This document shows positions 55,801-61,015 of a stretch of DNA of 64,000 bases, in pieces. The notes beneath the pieces are model-generated. The model saw nothing but the letters and a program-made list of their open reading frames with translations. It ran no database searches and had not been told where the DNA came from. The translations under genes were made by a program, and so were the position numbers. The DNA lies in the NCBI GenBank assembly GCA_934233735.1, contig CAKQGQ010000004.1, positions 1 to 64,000 on the forward strand, in the 5' to 3' direction. Position 1 is the first letter of the stretch. The number at the start of each line of letters is the position of its first letter. The DNA comes from an uncultured Clostridia bacterium (lineage in GTDB: Bacteria; Bacillota; Clostridia; Peptostreptococcales; Anaerovoracaceae).

Positions 55801-58232
55801 TACTGTCCTGAACCGAGTTTTTTGAGTGACATATTGCACATGCCGGAGAAATTGTGAATAACATCGTAGTTTGTTGTGTAACCCTGTTCTTTCTTCCAGT
55901 CAATTTTTCCATCTGCGTCCGGCTTTGGAAGATTATAGTTGTCATCATAGACTTCTACCGTAAATGCTCCCATGCAGTATTTGCCGTCCACCATTTGGTG
56001 ATTCTGCGCCCACGGAGTATACTTGCCCTTATCATATCCACTTGTATTGGCTACCACATAATATTTGCCTGCCGGAAGACGTTTCTTAATAATACCGTTT
56101 TGATCTGCTGTCAGTGTTACATCCTTACCGTTTTCCTGATATCTGACAATCTTTCCATCTTTTTCATAATACAAATCCAGCTTGTACCCTGCATATGCGG
56201 TGGATACCGGCTTAATCTGATTCGAAGGCAGCAGATAATTAATTTCCCGTTCAGACATACCTTCCAAATCCCACTTGATTACGCCAAGATACAGCATGCC
56301 GGTGTTCGGCGCGTTGACAATCGGGTTTTCGGCAGTTCCGTAATATTTGCCGTCACTTGCTTTGAAGCCTTCGAATTTCGCGAAATCCGCAACGACTTTT
56401 ACCTCATAGATTTTCTCATTTGGCTCGTAGCCGTACGGCGTAATTTCCTTTGCATAATAAGTACCTATAGGAATCTTGTTCAGATATCCGTTTCCGTTGT
56501 TTCCCGTTACAATCGTATAATCCGCTTTCTTTGAAGAGTCGGTGACATCTGCCTTTTTCTTATATAGCTCAAATGTGATTCCGGCGAACGGCAGCTCTGT
56601 GCCCTTGTTCGTCTTTCTCACCTTCTGTACGGCGATAGTGCCAAAATTCTGGTTTACATTTGTAAACTCGATCGTCGCCGTGCCGCCGCTTCTTGGAACG
56701 GTCACCTGCATCGGATTATATTTCGCAGCGAAACCTTTGATTGCACCGGTTTCTTTGACATAGTAAGTTCCCGCAGGCATGTAGCCAAAGACCGCATTAC
56801 CGCGAGATGTAACATATGCTTCGACAGCATCCTTACCCTCTACTGTCTTTGCAATTTTCGTGCAGGCGCGGTCCGTATAAAGCGTAAATTTCAATTCAGA
56901 GGACATCTGAAATTCCTTTGCCGCTGCTTCATTATAAGCGCGTTTTACTTCTTTGCCGTCTTGTGGATAGACAATATATTTATTAAGAACAATCTGCCCA
57001 ATGCCTTTTCGAATGACATAGCTTGCAGAGTCGCTGTCATTGTCCGATGTCGCTGTTTCTCCGAGAAGCTGATAGTCCAGCTTCGCTTCATTGGTTATCC
57101 TGAATGTTTGGATAACTTTTTCATTTGCGTCAATCAGGAAGGCATCTTTATTGTACGACAAACGGACAGTATATTTCGTATACTGTGGTGAAACTCCGAT
57201 GATGTCCGTTTTCGGGTTCGGATCATAGGTATTATATTGATTAAAAGTAATTTGCTTAGTCGTTCCTTTGGTGTATTTGTATGTAGAATTTTTAGAGTCG
57301 TACACAGTTTGTTCGTTAATGTCGTAAGCGGAAACCGCATTCTTAACAACTGTAACCTCATCCGGCCAGATATTCTTCTTGATTTTACTGCCGTCCCGGT
57401 TAATCTGCACCAGCTGCGGAAGTGTATCGGTAATCTTATAGTCTTGAAATTTCAGTCTGCCGTAGCGGTCATACTGCTCCGTAGCGGTACTGTACAAACT
57501 TTTTTTCCCATCTTTGGATATATCCTGAAGACCTGCTGCTACCTCAAATGAAAAAACAACGTAATTGCCGATTTCCTCGGTTTTCACATGCTTCTTCAGA
57601 ATTCCCCATGCATCTTCTGCGGTGGCAGTGTGCGAGGTCTCAGAAATTGCACCCGTCACATTAACTTTCTTGGTGCTTTTCTTTTCCTTGTCGGTATACA
57701 TGTCCACATCAAAAGACCACTTGGCACCTTTGAATGTAAACTTGGTTCCGTTTTTAACATTTCCGTTATTTAAGACTTTCAGCTTAATGTCCTTGCCTTT
57801 GTTTGTCTGCCCCTGAAAGTCATCTGCCCCGTTTTTCGGAAAATTAATAACAAGATTCTTTTTAGCTGCATCCATATTGTTAGGGTCTACGGCCGTAATA
57901 CCGTTTGGAAGCGGAATCGTGACCTTCACATTCTTATACTCTTCGAACATCTGGGAGTTCGGATATCCCTCCTGATACCTGTAAGTCGTAATACGCGGCA
58001 AATCCAGTCGTATATTCAAGTTAAACGGGCGCCCGGCCGGTGCAGCCTCTTCTGCGGTAATCTCAGCCGTTACATTCTGACTAAGATCGTTTACCAGACT
58101 CTGCTCCATTTGGTCGATTTCCGTGTTGAGAGAGTTCGCATATGCCAACATATCAACCGTAGCAGTAATCAACATTGCCAGAATGATTACCGCTGCCAAC
58201 AGTTTTTTCACCGTTATTAAGTCCTTGCTCAT
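46839..58232 (-). CDS. Giant LPXTG-type surface adhesin/tip pilin with 12 or more tandem Cna-B-like repeats
   Basis: A single open frame of 3797 residues. A signal-type segment (about 1-32) is followed by an N-terminal adhesin region (about 50-410) with NIRLDLPRITTY. Six or seven SpaA/Cna-B domains follow (about 411-1400; starts near 411, 531, 645, 796, 921, 1093, 1249; E-boxes such as YYVKETG and YVEEITPPIGY). Two DUF11-like repeats (about 1585-1970), an SdrD B-like domain (near 1975, GKVFLDEDMDG) and one more SpaA domain (near 2152) come next. About 12 repeats of roughly 120 residues span about 2265-3755. The anchor is MPETG at 3761-3765, then a helix and RRRREKAEK. Conserved Lys, Glu and Asn positions suggest isopeptide cross-links. 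First gene of the pilus operon, it probably forms the pilus tip or a free adhesin. Confidence 0.93.
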   Translation of the reverse strand: MSKDLITVKKLLAAVIILAMLITATVDMLAYANSLNTEIDQMEQSLVNDLSQNVTAEITAEEAAPAGRPFNLNIRLDLPRITTYRYQEGYPNSQMFEEYKNVKVTIPLPNGITAVDPNNMDAAKKNLVINFPKNGADDFQGQTNKGKDIKLKVLNNGNVKNGTKFTFKGAKWSFDVDMYTDKEKKSTKKVNVTGAISETSHTATAEDAWGILKKHVKTEEIGNYVVFSFEVAAGLQDISKDGKKSLYSTATEQYDRYGRLKFQDYKITDTLPQLVQINRDGSKIKKNIWPDEVTVVKNAVSAYDINEQTVYDSKNSTYKYTKGTTKQITFNQYNTYDPNPKTDIIGVSPQYTKYTVRLSYNKDAFLIDANEKVIQTFRITNEAKLDYQLLGETATSDNDSDSASYVIRKGIGQIVLNKYIVYPQDGKEVKRAYNEAAAKEFQMSSELKFTLYTDRACTKIAKTVEGKDAVEAYVTSRGNAVFGYMPAGTYYVKETGAIKGFAAKYNPMQVTVPRSGGTATIEFTNVNQNFGTIAVQKVRKTNKGTELPFAGITFELYKKKADVTDSSKKADYTIVTGNNGNGYLNKIPIGTYYAKEITPYGYEPNEKIYEVKVVADFAKFEGFKASDGKYYGTAENPIVNAPNTGMLYLGVIKWDLEGMSEREINYLLPSNQIKPVSTAYAGYKLDLYYEKDGKIVRYQENGKDVTLTADQNGIIKKRLPAGKYYVVANTSGYDKGKYTPWAQNHQMVDGKYCMGAFTVEVYDDNYNLPKPDADGKIDWKKEQGYTTNYDVIHNFSGMCNMSLKKLGSGQYVVPEARFDVYKISGKGAALPAQAYKKNIATNNKAYAFFTDVEPGWYAFVETATGPQYYLPKDGIRQDIQVTKPVFDQSLLGKSGIEANKAKMIQKAQLVFFNNSLYGETPLVGLTFKKVDATSGKQIYEGAEFNVYYIENDVDGSRGLSPTSSEAKRVYLGVYCYKTNKSEKDKSYKTKTYNGVEYNIFSKYKYEPKERTYLVQGRNGKLVPAYGDDTTTMVGWIPYDLLGKDIKLYVEEITPPIGYDLPAKASDRIVSTTVNGGTIDERNVLVLKNNPKPATCNITVAVSNRSYAQTEDMTTANKRGTYVEGSAVRLYEWNESTKKWEKVTEKNTSIDGTYITESGATFRTEFGKTYAIAEIKKSKGRNKLDFYEVKHKWLESESTHRLRAGDGTQAGTYALKEQTTIDGWTLYGPITMPKTVTEVQNYKFTFYNLPKQEVWLGKKDARTGTYVKKDSGEFSIYRVPPGKSADANLSELERVHIYASNRGYERYKGAWLPVGNYVIVEKKAPPGYSNTGERKFFPIEPTIKEISGTGHYGILVDFKNRKIDYYKSRVSNAMNKKVLNPANGKIKGSLLGDTGEFLSVSYQIDGLRLKNVENGVVYKNAVFEDSGLAYFEGQNGNGDEIELTKDDYAFTSLVINKAEDTKRGFVDANVEYRIAGSKEWKHAASVKLSAQQTTVTLGKAGEKATAFRIKYDDKSIKNGFTGGEVTVNAKLYKRDILKTEKEIISVKNTGSYNFQYGIHNEKGELTYYSSKEIKEAIVNLNPTDLYPQAHIQKSAKLLPAPGNSGDIAKAGDQIRYTITLTNVSTGEKNPLRNPIILDLLPDEVKTVSQGQYEKYFDITMPSGIKLAAGSGMKTIDGDTAAVLFFDGALKKNESITVSFLTKVKDDAVSIDELIRNEAAASSAIKGYAVSGNDDAASFKDSNGNWPALNKTYQAIIKNLKKNAYGYITAKADNTIERNEGLTIRKFVQGELDKNNGYQNFLSNTTPGGMVNFKVILQNTGSTPVSNIRLADLLPQPNDKGDGTSPNNPDKDRESEWTPVPQSYDFFKVSTNGKKTKLNPVIYTAEGSFDQSLRGDASAFGGKWKKDGSFIEGVTAIGFDFGEETLKEGEYISLELKMTAPASGEYAGKFASNNASVYYNFADKTNVLLISNTVHTIYHTKLVGMGGKVFLDEDMDGLYTGNEKMVSGIPVRLHVYENGKLKDTLLTETDAGGRYYFDNLFPSYVKDGKFEGYYYQYQAEFVIPKGTCLTDAYAGGSDAWKDNKLGEPGKPEAPKTIGDAAYADKDREKDSNADVKTCRTELFYLNPAPESQAAQIRTREGGYDLTYDAGLVRVRNIEIKKYEGSTLKPLQGAQFCLIGTGLPEAGITVTSDAKGIVAFKSPISGADSKLYRINYYGNYKIREVKAPNGYINQNWQTIINAGEDKTNLTYEALNETEQLSYTVSNPKLTSLTIQKQVVNGTTADLTKDFYFTAIIEGRMYEGKYKLTAADGTSTDKTTDAKGRIVLKHGQKAVIEGLEDGQFYIVREEKADGFTSHITKGMGTIAADAKQNVVTCTNTKDSGYVRIKKVYDGNSIHRSDLFDFNVKIDGKAYSGYYTVNAESRKATNGLIQIKGGETAVIEAGIGQKFEITEKTYSNYKPSVTASSGISVSGLKSSGTISNAIGEVTYTNTLQTQGLVVSKEINITGAFPELLDDTNFRFKLEVDGKAYMGEYTYYPNLKESPQKSEKKNTTDGIFVLSPKAAAHFEGLVKGSSYKITEIETPSKFVTVAPKTGKIGDGNGEAKITNKLKNSVNLKISKTVRNKSSDTTEFKFNLYLDGKKQAKFSYKLYNANGTYSTKTITDGNIKIKHGQYALIEGIPSGTKYEVREIDVPDTYTCVVPDNFKGTLEKTTEVKYINGYNTKDGYVTLRKVVVSDDAADYNRQYTVTCKIGYNKRYEGIKKMNLKTGALSDITPTKNDKGMNFTIYPYETILIPVINWDFGTSGLNDGDSGDRSDENCRHYDMTPQSKRYRHLVATSFGEVNIPSGMTATFESMTKSGTVTDRENQKRWNSGYYAENAFSKDGHEYIRNQMNKMVLTVTNTRGYAYGRLDITKKLSGVKADDQTFALMIERYDSTNKKWEPYAGDVTSSLSSRGTFAVSGGLVDIRADEKLTIKNILLNTQFRITEKDNTGIYTKSGDGFDSFDGTKATGTIKINGTKNVTITNTVPAGTLVALNIYKTNVGGDKDDEFSFKVYLNEKPYSGSYNIIQPANSKDAVWTAKTTTDGVIKLKHDQRAKIDGIVPNTTYYVEEVEDSNYVSTCTTNNASGTIKAWTDVKFENTIKNTGLSISKTTVGAEEKDANDEFKFLVTIKMPGETDYTPYVGTYSIQQDGKTGGDIQISDGIVQIKANQLAVMKDIPVGSEYKIEEIAHDKYTLKSKAGDEGKITELGNLATFVNTRKRAGLTIKKVQNGGEPSDIFHFKVTLNEAEYTGSYTVKDTAGNTTTATASGGWLKLKGGQQAEITGIPIGAKYEITEKDRTDYDEQRLYAAGFIEEGENKNIETFVNDKIEKALIFSKSNIGGNREDSFEFELKVNGKAYSGEYTLTDTDADGDARTLSTINGVISLKGGQQASVKLPVGSTYTLTECSKPGYTKRIPTTSTYAEGGEEPEITVNEGSAEGIMFDGLQRIDFSNLYTEKGLLEIKKIREGGSPTDLFTFNVTIEGKLYEGAYQVFTEEGTLLPGTYKAENGVFTMTGGGKILISGLNPGAKYTVTETMHPDYKCDKPTQSGTITKDGMPEEGSYSVNHADFVNVHKTGGFSVYKNNQGGNTSDVFTFTALQEVTETDEDGRPFTVYEPFSGMSYRLYREIIGGWEPVLSDEGIDFATDAEGRFSLTGAQKAVFEDVDTGAKIRITEADAEGYTVSVRLDENSEKEIGTIDFTVTGDTSHEVVYINRIIEHDIVMPETGGTGTMMFAGFSLLSAAAAVVCLYRRRREKAEK
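47000..51440 (-). repeat. Array of 12 Cna-B-like domain repeats in the giant adhesin
   Basis: Twelve domains begin near positions 51440, 51100, 50755, 50405, 50070, 49520, 49145, 48805, 48455, 48125, 47745 and 47385. Each opens with a hydrophobic-x-hydrophobic-x-Lys strand (for example LTIKKVQNGG). Most then have D-x-F-x-F, Y-x-G-x-Y, a Gly-Gln or His-Gln turn before A-x-I, an I-T-E motif and a closing Asn. The fifth is degenerate, with a long insert. Copies differ widely in sequence, so the DNA is not a simple tandem repeat. Confidence 0.85.
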
Positions 58233-58277
58233 TTTTTCCTCCTGATACTTTTATATTTTAACCCTTTCATAAGCAGT

Positions 58278-58299
58278 AGACAGAATCAATATTCTGTCT
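58278..58299 (+). repeat. Inverted repeat left (IRL) of the invertible segment
   Basis: A 22-base sequence with 9-bp arms AGACAGAAT and ATTCTGTCT around the centre CAAT. It is the exact reverse complement of the repeat at 58621-58642. It resembles a tyrosine recombinase crossover site: inverted arms around an asymmetric core that sets orientation. It lies 46 bases upstream of the giant adhesin start, inside the predicted leader RNA. Confidence 0.9.
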
Positions 58300-58620
58300 A
58301 ATAGTGTAAATTTTTTTGCTTTAGCTTACTAAACTATACACAAAACCACAGAAAAAATCAATAGTTTTTGGTAATTTTGTTCAAATAGTGTTCAATTTAA
58401 CCTCACCGTTTGCACAAAAAAGAGGCTGAAAAATCGTTTGTACATACTCAAGGAAAGAATCACGGCAACACAAAAAAGCCAATCAAAGGGAATTTTAATT
58501 GGTTTATGTTTTATATGCAAAAAAATTCAATGTTTTGCCGACATTCTTGCAAAATTTATATTCATATGCACTTTTTCTCCTTCTATTTGGATTAATTATT
58601 TGTGCAGTTTCAAGTTTAAG
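58300..58620. other. Invertible promoter segment (predicted phase switch)
   Basis: The 321 bases between two perfect 22-bp inverted repeats, very AT-rich, without a convincing gene. It carries a promoter near its left end now directed to the pilus operon, and a weaker candidate promoter near its right end facing the other way (58535-58562). A tyrosine recombinase gene ends 30 bases beyond the right repeat. Inversion would swap which promoter faces the operon. Confidence 0.82.
58333..58361 (-). promoter_or_regulatory. Pilus operon promoter inside the invertible segment
   Basis: On the minus strand, -35 TTGATT (58356-58361), a 17-base spacer and -10 TATAGT (58333-58338). It reads leftward over the left repeat into the giant adhesin gene, giving a leader of about 95 bases. 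In the sequenced orientation the operon is therefore predicted ON. Confidence 0.65.
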
Positions 58621-58642
58621 AGACAGAATATTGATTCTGTCT
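58621..58642 (-). repeat. Inverted repeat right (IRR) of the invertible segment
   Basis: The exact reverse complement of the left repeat, all 22 bases matching. The identity stops at the 22-base boundary on both sides, as expected when only the crossover site is conserved. Confidence 0.9.
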
Positions 58643-58649
58643 TTTTTTG
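58621..58649 (+). terminator. Terminator formed by IRR plus T tract
   Basis: For rightward transcription the repeat folds into a 9-bp stem with a 4-base loop and is followed at once by seven T residues lying outside the invertible segment. It would stop transcripts leaving the segment toward the recombinase gene. The left repeat has no such T tract. Confidence 0.6.
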
Positions 58650-58671
58650 CGCTTTGTTCGGATGCAAGCCG

Positions 58672-59493
58672 TCAGCAAATTAATCTCAGTTTTTCGAGTT
58701 TGCGTCTGTGCTCCTGCCCTGTCTCGCGCAGGTAGATGCGTGTCGTTTCGATGCTGCTGTGTCCCAGCACGTCCGCAAGTTCGGCAATGTTTCCGCTGAC
58801 TTTGAAGAACATTCTTGCAAACAGATGCCGCAGGTTGTGCGGAAAGACTTTATCCGCTTCCACCCCGGCAGTTTCACACAGCCGTTTCATCTCCGCCCAG
58901 ATTTGCTTTCGCCCGATGGGTGTTCCGCATCTTGTTTTAAAAATAATTCCTGATAGAATTTTATTTTGTTTCATGTACTTTTTCAGTTTTTTGCATAGTC
59001 TGTTCGGAAGCAGAATCAGTCTGTCTTTTCCCTTTAAGCGGATGTGCAGGCTGCCGCACAGCACACTCTCGACGGTCACATATTGGAGCTCCGATATGCG
59101 CATGCCGGTCGAGCCTATCGTCTCCATAATCATTGCCAAACGCTCCCTGCCTTCTGAGCGTGCCGTGTGGATGAGTTTCTCATATTCGGCTTTCGTCAGC
59201 TGGCGTTCCGCCTTTATGAAGTTGCTTCTCTGTGTCCTTACATACTTGAGGCGGTACTCGGGTTTTTGCATAAAGTCTGCATAAGCATTCATGGCTGCAA
59301 GTGCCGCATTAATTGTTGCGGCTGCGTAGTTTTGCGACAGCAGATAGTCTTTCCATCCACATAACTTCTCTTTTGTAAATGCGATGTCTTCTTCTCCTGC
59401 CCATTTTTGAAATGCCGCTACATCGTGTACATATTTTTCGATCGTTGCAGGGCTGAGTTCCTTCTCCTTTAGGTAAATTCTAAATTGTTCCAT
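58672..59493 (-). CDS. Tyrosine recombinase, predicted invertase of the pilus switch
   Basis: A 273-residue XerC/D-like integrase. The ATG at 59493 is preceded by GAGGGAGAA; a TTG five codons earlier overlaps that site. Residues 1-75 form the SAM-like core-binding domain, and the catalytic domain shows all active residues: Arg132 (GMRISEL), Lys154 or Lys156 (LKGKDR), His219 and Arg222 (HNLRH), His245 (LGHSS) and Tyr254 (RIYL). The gene ends 30 bases from the right inverted repeat. Small single-gene recombinases next to an inverted-repeat promoter segment are the usual agents of DNA inversion, so control of this switch in cis is the leading hypothesis. Confidence 0.93.
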   Translation of the reverse strand: MEQFRIYLKEKELSPATIEKYVHDVAAFQKWAGEEDIAFTKEKLCGWKDYLLSQNYAAATINAALAAMNAYADFMQKPEYRLKYVRTQRSNFIKAERQLTKAEYEKLIHTARSEGRERLAMIMETIGSTGMRISELQYVTVESVLCGSLHIRLKGKDRLILLPNRLCKKLKKYMKQNKILSGIIFKTRCGTPIGRKQIWAEMKRLCETAGVEADKVFPHNLRHLFARMFFKVSGNIAELADVLGHSSIETTRIYLRETGQEHRRKLEKLRLIC

Positions 59494-59522
59494 TTTTTTC
59501 TCCCTCAATTATTCTTTGGAAT

Positions 59523-59575
59523 AAAAAAAGCATTCCAGGTTATTAATTTTACCCTTAAATGCTCTTTTTTTTTAA
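59523..59575. terminator. A/T-flanked hairpin upstream of the recombinase gene
   Basis: AGCATT (59529-59534) pairs with AATGCT (59558-59563); an A7 run precedes and a T9 run follows within a few bases, so it can end transcription on either strand. It separates the transposase remnant from the recombinase gene. Confidence 0.5.
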
Positions 59576-59613
59576 TATTTGTCTGATATTTGGGGAGTTT
59601 CCCTATCTTTCTT

Positions 59614-59721
59614 TTAAAGCTCTGCGATTTCCTCTAAGGTCAGCCCTGTTGATTCGGAAATCTTGTCCATACCCAGCCCGAGTGCCTTGAGTTTCTTTGC
59701 AATTCCAATTTTGTTTCTCAC
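59614..59721 (-). pseudogene. C-terminal remnant of an Rpn/PD-(D/E)XK transposase-family protein
   Basis: The minus strand encodes about 35 residues ending in GLGMDKISESTGLTLEEIAEL, the typical C-terminal tail of Rpn-family recombination-promoting nucleases (PD-(D/E)XK transposase family). The frame stays open upstream to about 59820, but without a start codon or the nuclease domain, so this is a relic. It lies between the recombinase and the CAP protein gene and marks past mobile-element activity at this junction. Confidence 0.6.
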
Positions 59722-59815
59722 CAAAAAAACGAACTTTCCTTGTTGCTTTGCATAAAACAAGTATGCAATGTATAATTTGTTATATTTTTGCCAAAGAAAA
59801 TACCAGAATATTATA

Positions 59816-59842
59816 TTGACATTTTTTTGTCAATGTTATATT
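59816..59842 (+). promoter_or_regulatory. Candidate promoter/operator of the CAP protein gene
   Basis: TTGACA (59816-59821) and TATATT (59837-59842) with a 15-base spacer. The -35 is one arm of a TTGACA-T6-TGTCAA inverted repeat, which could bind a dimeric regulator. Confidence 0.45.
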
Positions 59843-59949
59843 TTTTAAGTACAAGAATTCTTATTTTCTACATCGACTTTTGTACGCTTTTTGAAGTGGG
59901 CATTTATAAACCTTCGCGTGTTAAATAAAGAAAGGCAATAGGTGAAAAT

Positions 59950-60951
59950 ATGAAGACATTATTTTTTAGTATAAAGAAGATTTCCTCTGTGCTTGCGTTT
60001 ACATTAATGCTGATTGCCGTTACGGCATACTCTTACGGCGGTGAACGTGATCTTAATGTTGACTATCGTTCTCCGGATGATATTAATGCGTTTCTGCAAT
60101 CTCATCCTGTCGCACATGATGCGTTTAGTGATTCCTATGAATTTTCTTATTCCGATTCCCCACAGCTTGGTTCGTCGTATGAACCCGGTTCCCTATCAAA
60201 ATCCGATTTGAATTCAGCTCTTCACATGCTCGAAAATATCCGTTATATTGCAGGACTCCCTGCGGATCTTAAACTTTCAAACGATTACAATCGTATGACT
60301 CAGGCAGCTTCATTAGTAAACTATTCTAATAATTCCATTTCACATTATCCTAAATTTCCTTCGAACATTTCATCAAAAACAGCAAAATCCGGTATGAAAG
60401 CCTGTGCCGAATCCAATCTCGCATGGGATTCCTGGCAGAACACCAGTCTTGAATATTCAATCTTAAATATCTGGATGAAAGATGATAGTGCTTCCAATAT
60501 TAAAGCATTAGGACATCGTCGTTGGATTCTAAGCCCGGAAATGAAAAGAACCGGTTTCGGTGCGGTATCCGGTTCTCGCGGCACCTACAGCACAATGTAT
60601 GTTTTCGATTTCGGCAGAAAAGTTAAAACAAATTATCAGGTCGCTTGGCCTGCACAGCAAATGCCGGTCTCCTATTTCCCGCAAGGTACTCCGTGGAGTC
60701 TTTCTCTCGGTAAAGTATTAAACTCAGAAAAAATCAAAGTAACTCTTACAAGACTTTCAGATAACAAAGTATGGAATTTCTCAAAGAAACAAGCCGACGG
60801 TGATTTTTATGTAAACAACGACGGCTATGGTCAAAAAGGCTGTATTATTTTTAATCCGAAGAATATCGGCCACTGCAAAAGCGGCGACAGATTTATTGTT
60901 AAAGTTTCGGGAGCCGGCAAAGGAATCAGCTACAGCGTGAATTTCTTCTAG
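59950..60951 (+). CDS. Secreted CAP-domain protein
   Basis: A 333-residue exported protein. A signal peptide (about 1-29, cut near AYSYG) and an acidic/Ser-rich linker precede a CAP (SCP/PR-1-like) domain at about 86-230. It has LNSALHMLENIRYIAGLP, HYP at 132-134 and GHRRWIL at 188-194, the histidine-bearing signature of bacterial CAP proteins. A C-terminal beta-rich region (about 230-333) follows. No sorting or choline-binding motif is seen, so it is probably released or loosely attached. AGGTG precedes the ATG by six bases. Role unknown; bacterial CAP proteins are often surface-associated. Confidence 0.88.
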   Translation: MKTLFFSIKKISSVLAFTLMLIAVTAYSYGGERDLNVDYRSPDDINAFLQSHPVAHDAFSDSYEFSYSDSPQLGSSYEPGSLSKSDLNSALHMLENIRYIAGLPADLKLSNDYNRMTQAASLVNYSNNSISHYPKFPSNISSKTAKSGMKACAESNLAWDSWQNTSLEYSILNIWMKDDSASNIKALGHRRWILSPEMKRTGFGAVSGSRGTYSTMYVFDFGRKVKTNYQVAWPAQQMPVSYFPQGTPWSLSLGKVLNSEKIKVTLTRLSDNKVWNFSKKQADGDFYVNNDGYGQKGCIIFNPKNIGHCKSGDRFIVKVSGAGKGISYSVNFF

Positions 60952-60983
60952 TCGGTGTCTGAGAATTAATTGCAAATGTAAAA

Positions 60984-61014
60984 AAATGTGCATCGAACTT
61001 GATGCACATTTTGC
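60984..61014. terminator. Bidirectional terminator between the CAP gene and the hydrogenase gene
   Basis: An 11-bp perfect stem (AAATGTGCATC and complement) with a 6-base loop, flanked by A and T runs, between two convergent genes. Confidence 0.85.
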
Positions 61015-61015
61015 T

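Noticed and set aside
42020..57551. Many long open frames on the plus strand opposite cstA and the pilus genes
   Set aside because: They are shadows of the large minus-strand genes, without ribosome sites or recognisable families.
46839..58232. Giant frame as an assembly artefact of collapsed or expanded repeats
   Set aside because: The repeats differ strongly from one another at the DNA level and the frame is intact over 11 kb with a normal start and anchor, so misassembly is unlikely, though long reads would settle it.
58278..58299. Left inverted repeat as a simple terminator of the pilus leader
   Set aside because: On the minus strand the hairpin is not followed by a T run, so it should not stop transcription into the operon.
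58410..58735. Short plus-strand frames within the invertible segment
   Set aside because: No ribosome binding sites, no family resemblance and AT-driven composition; they cross the inverted repeat and would be broken by inversion.
59494..59508. TTG five codons upstream as the recombinase start
   Set aside because: It overlaps the GAGGGAG ribosome binding site that serves the ATG at 59493.
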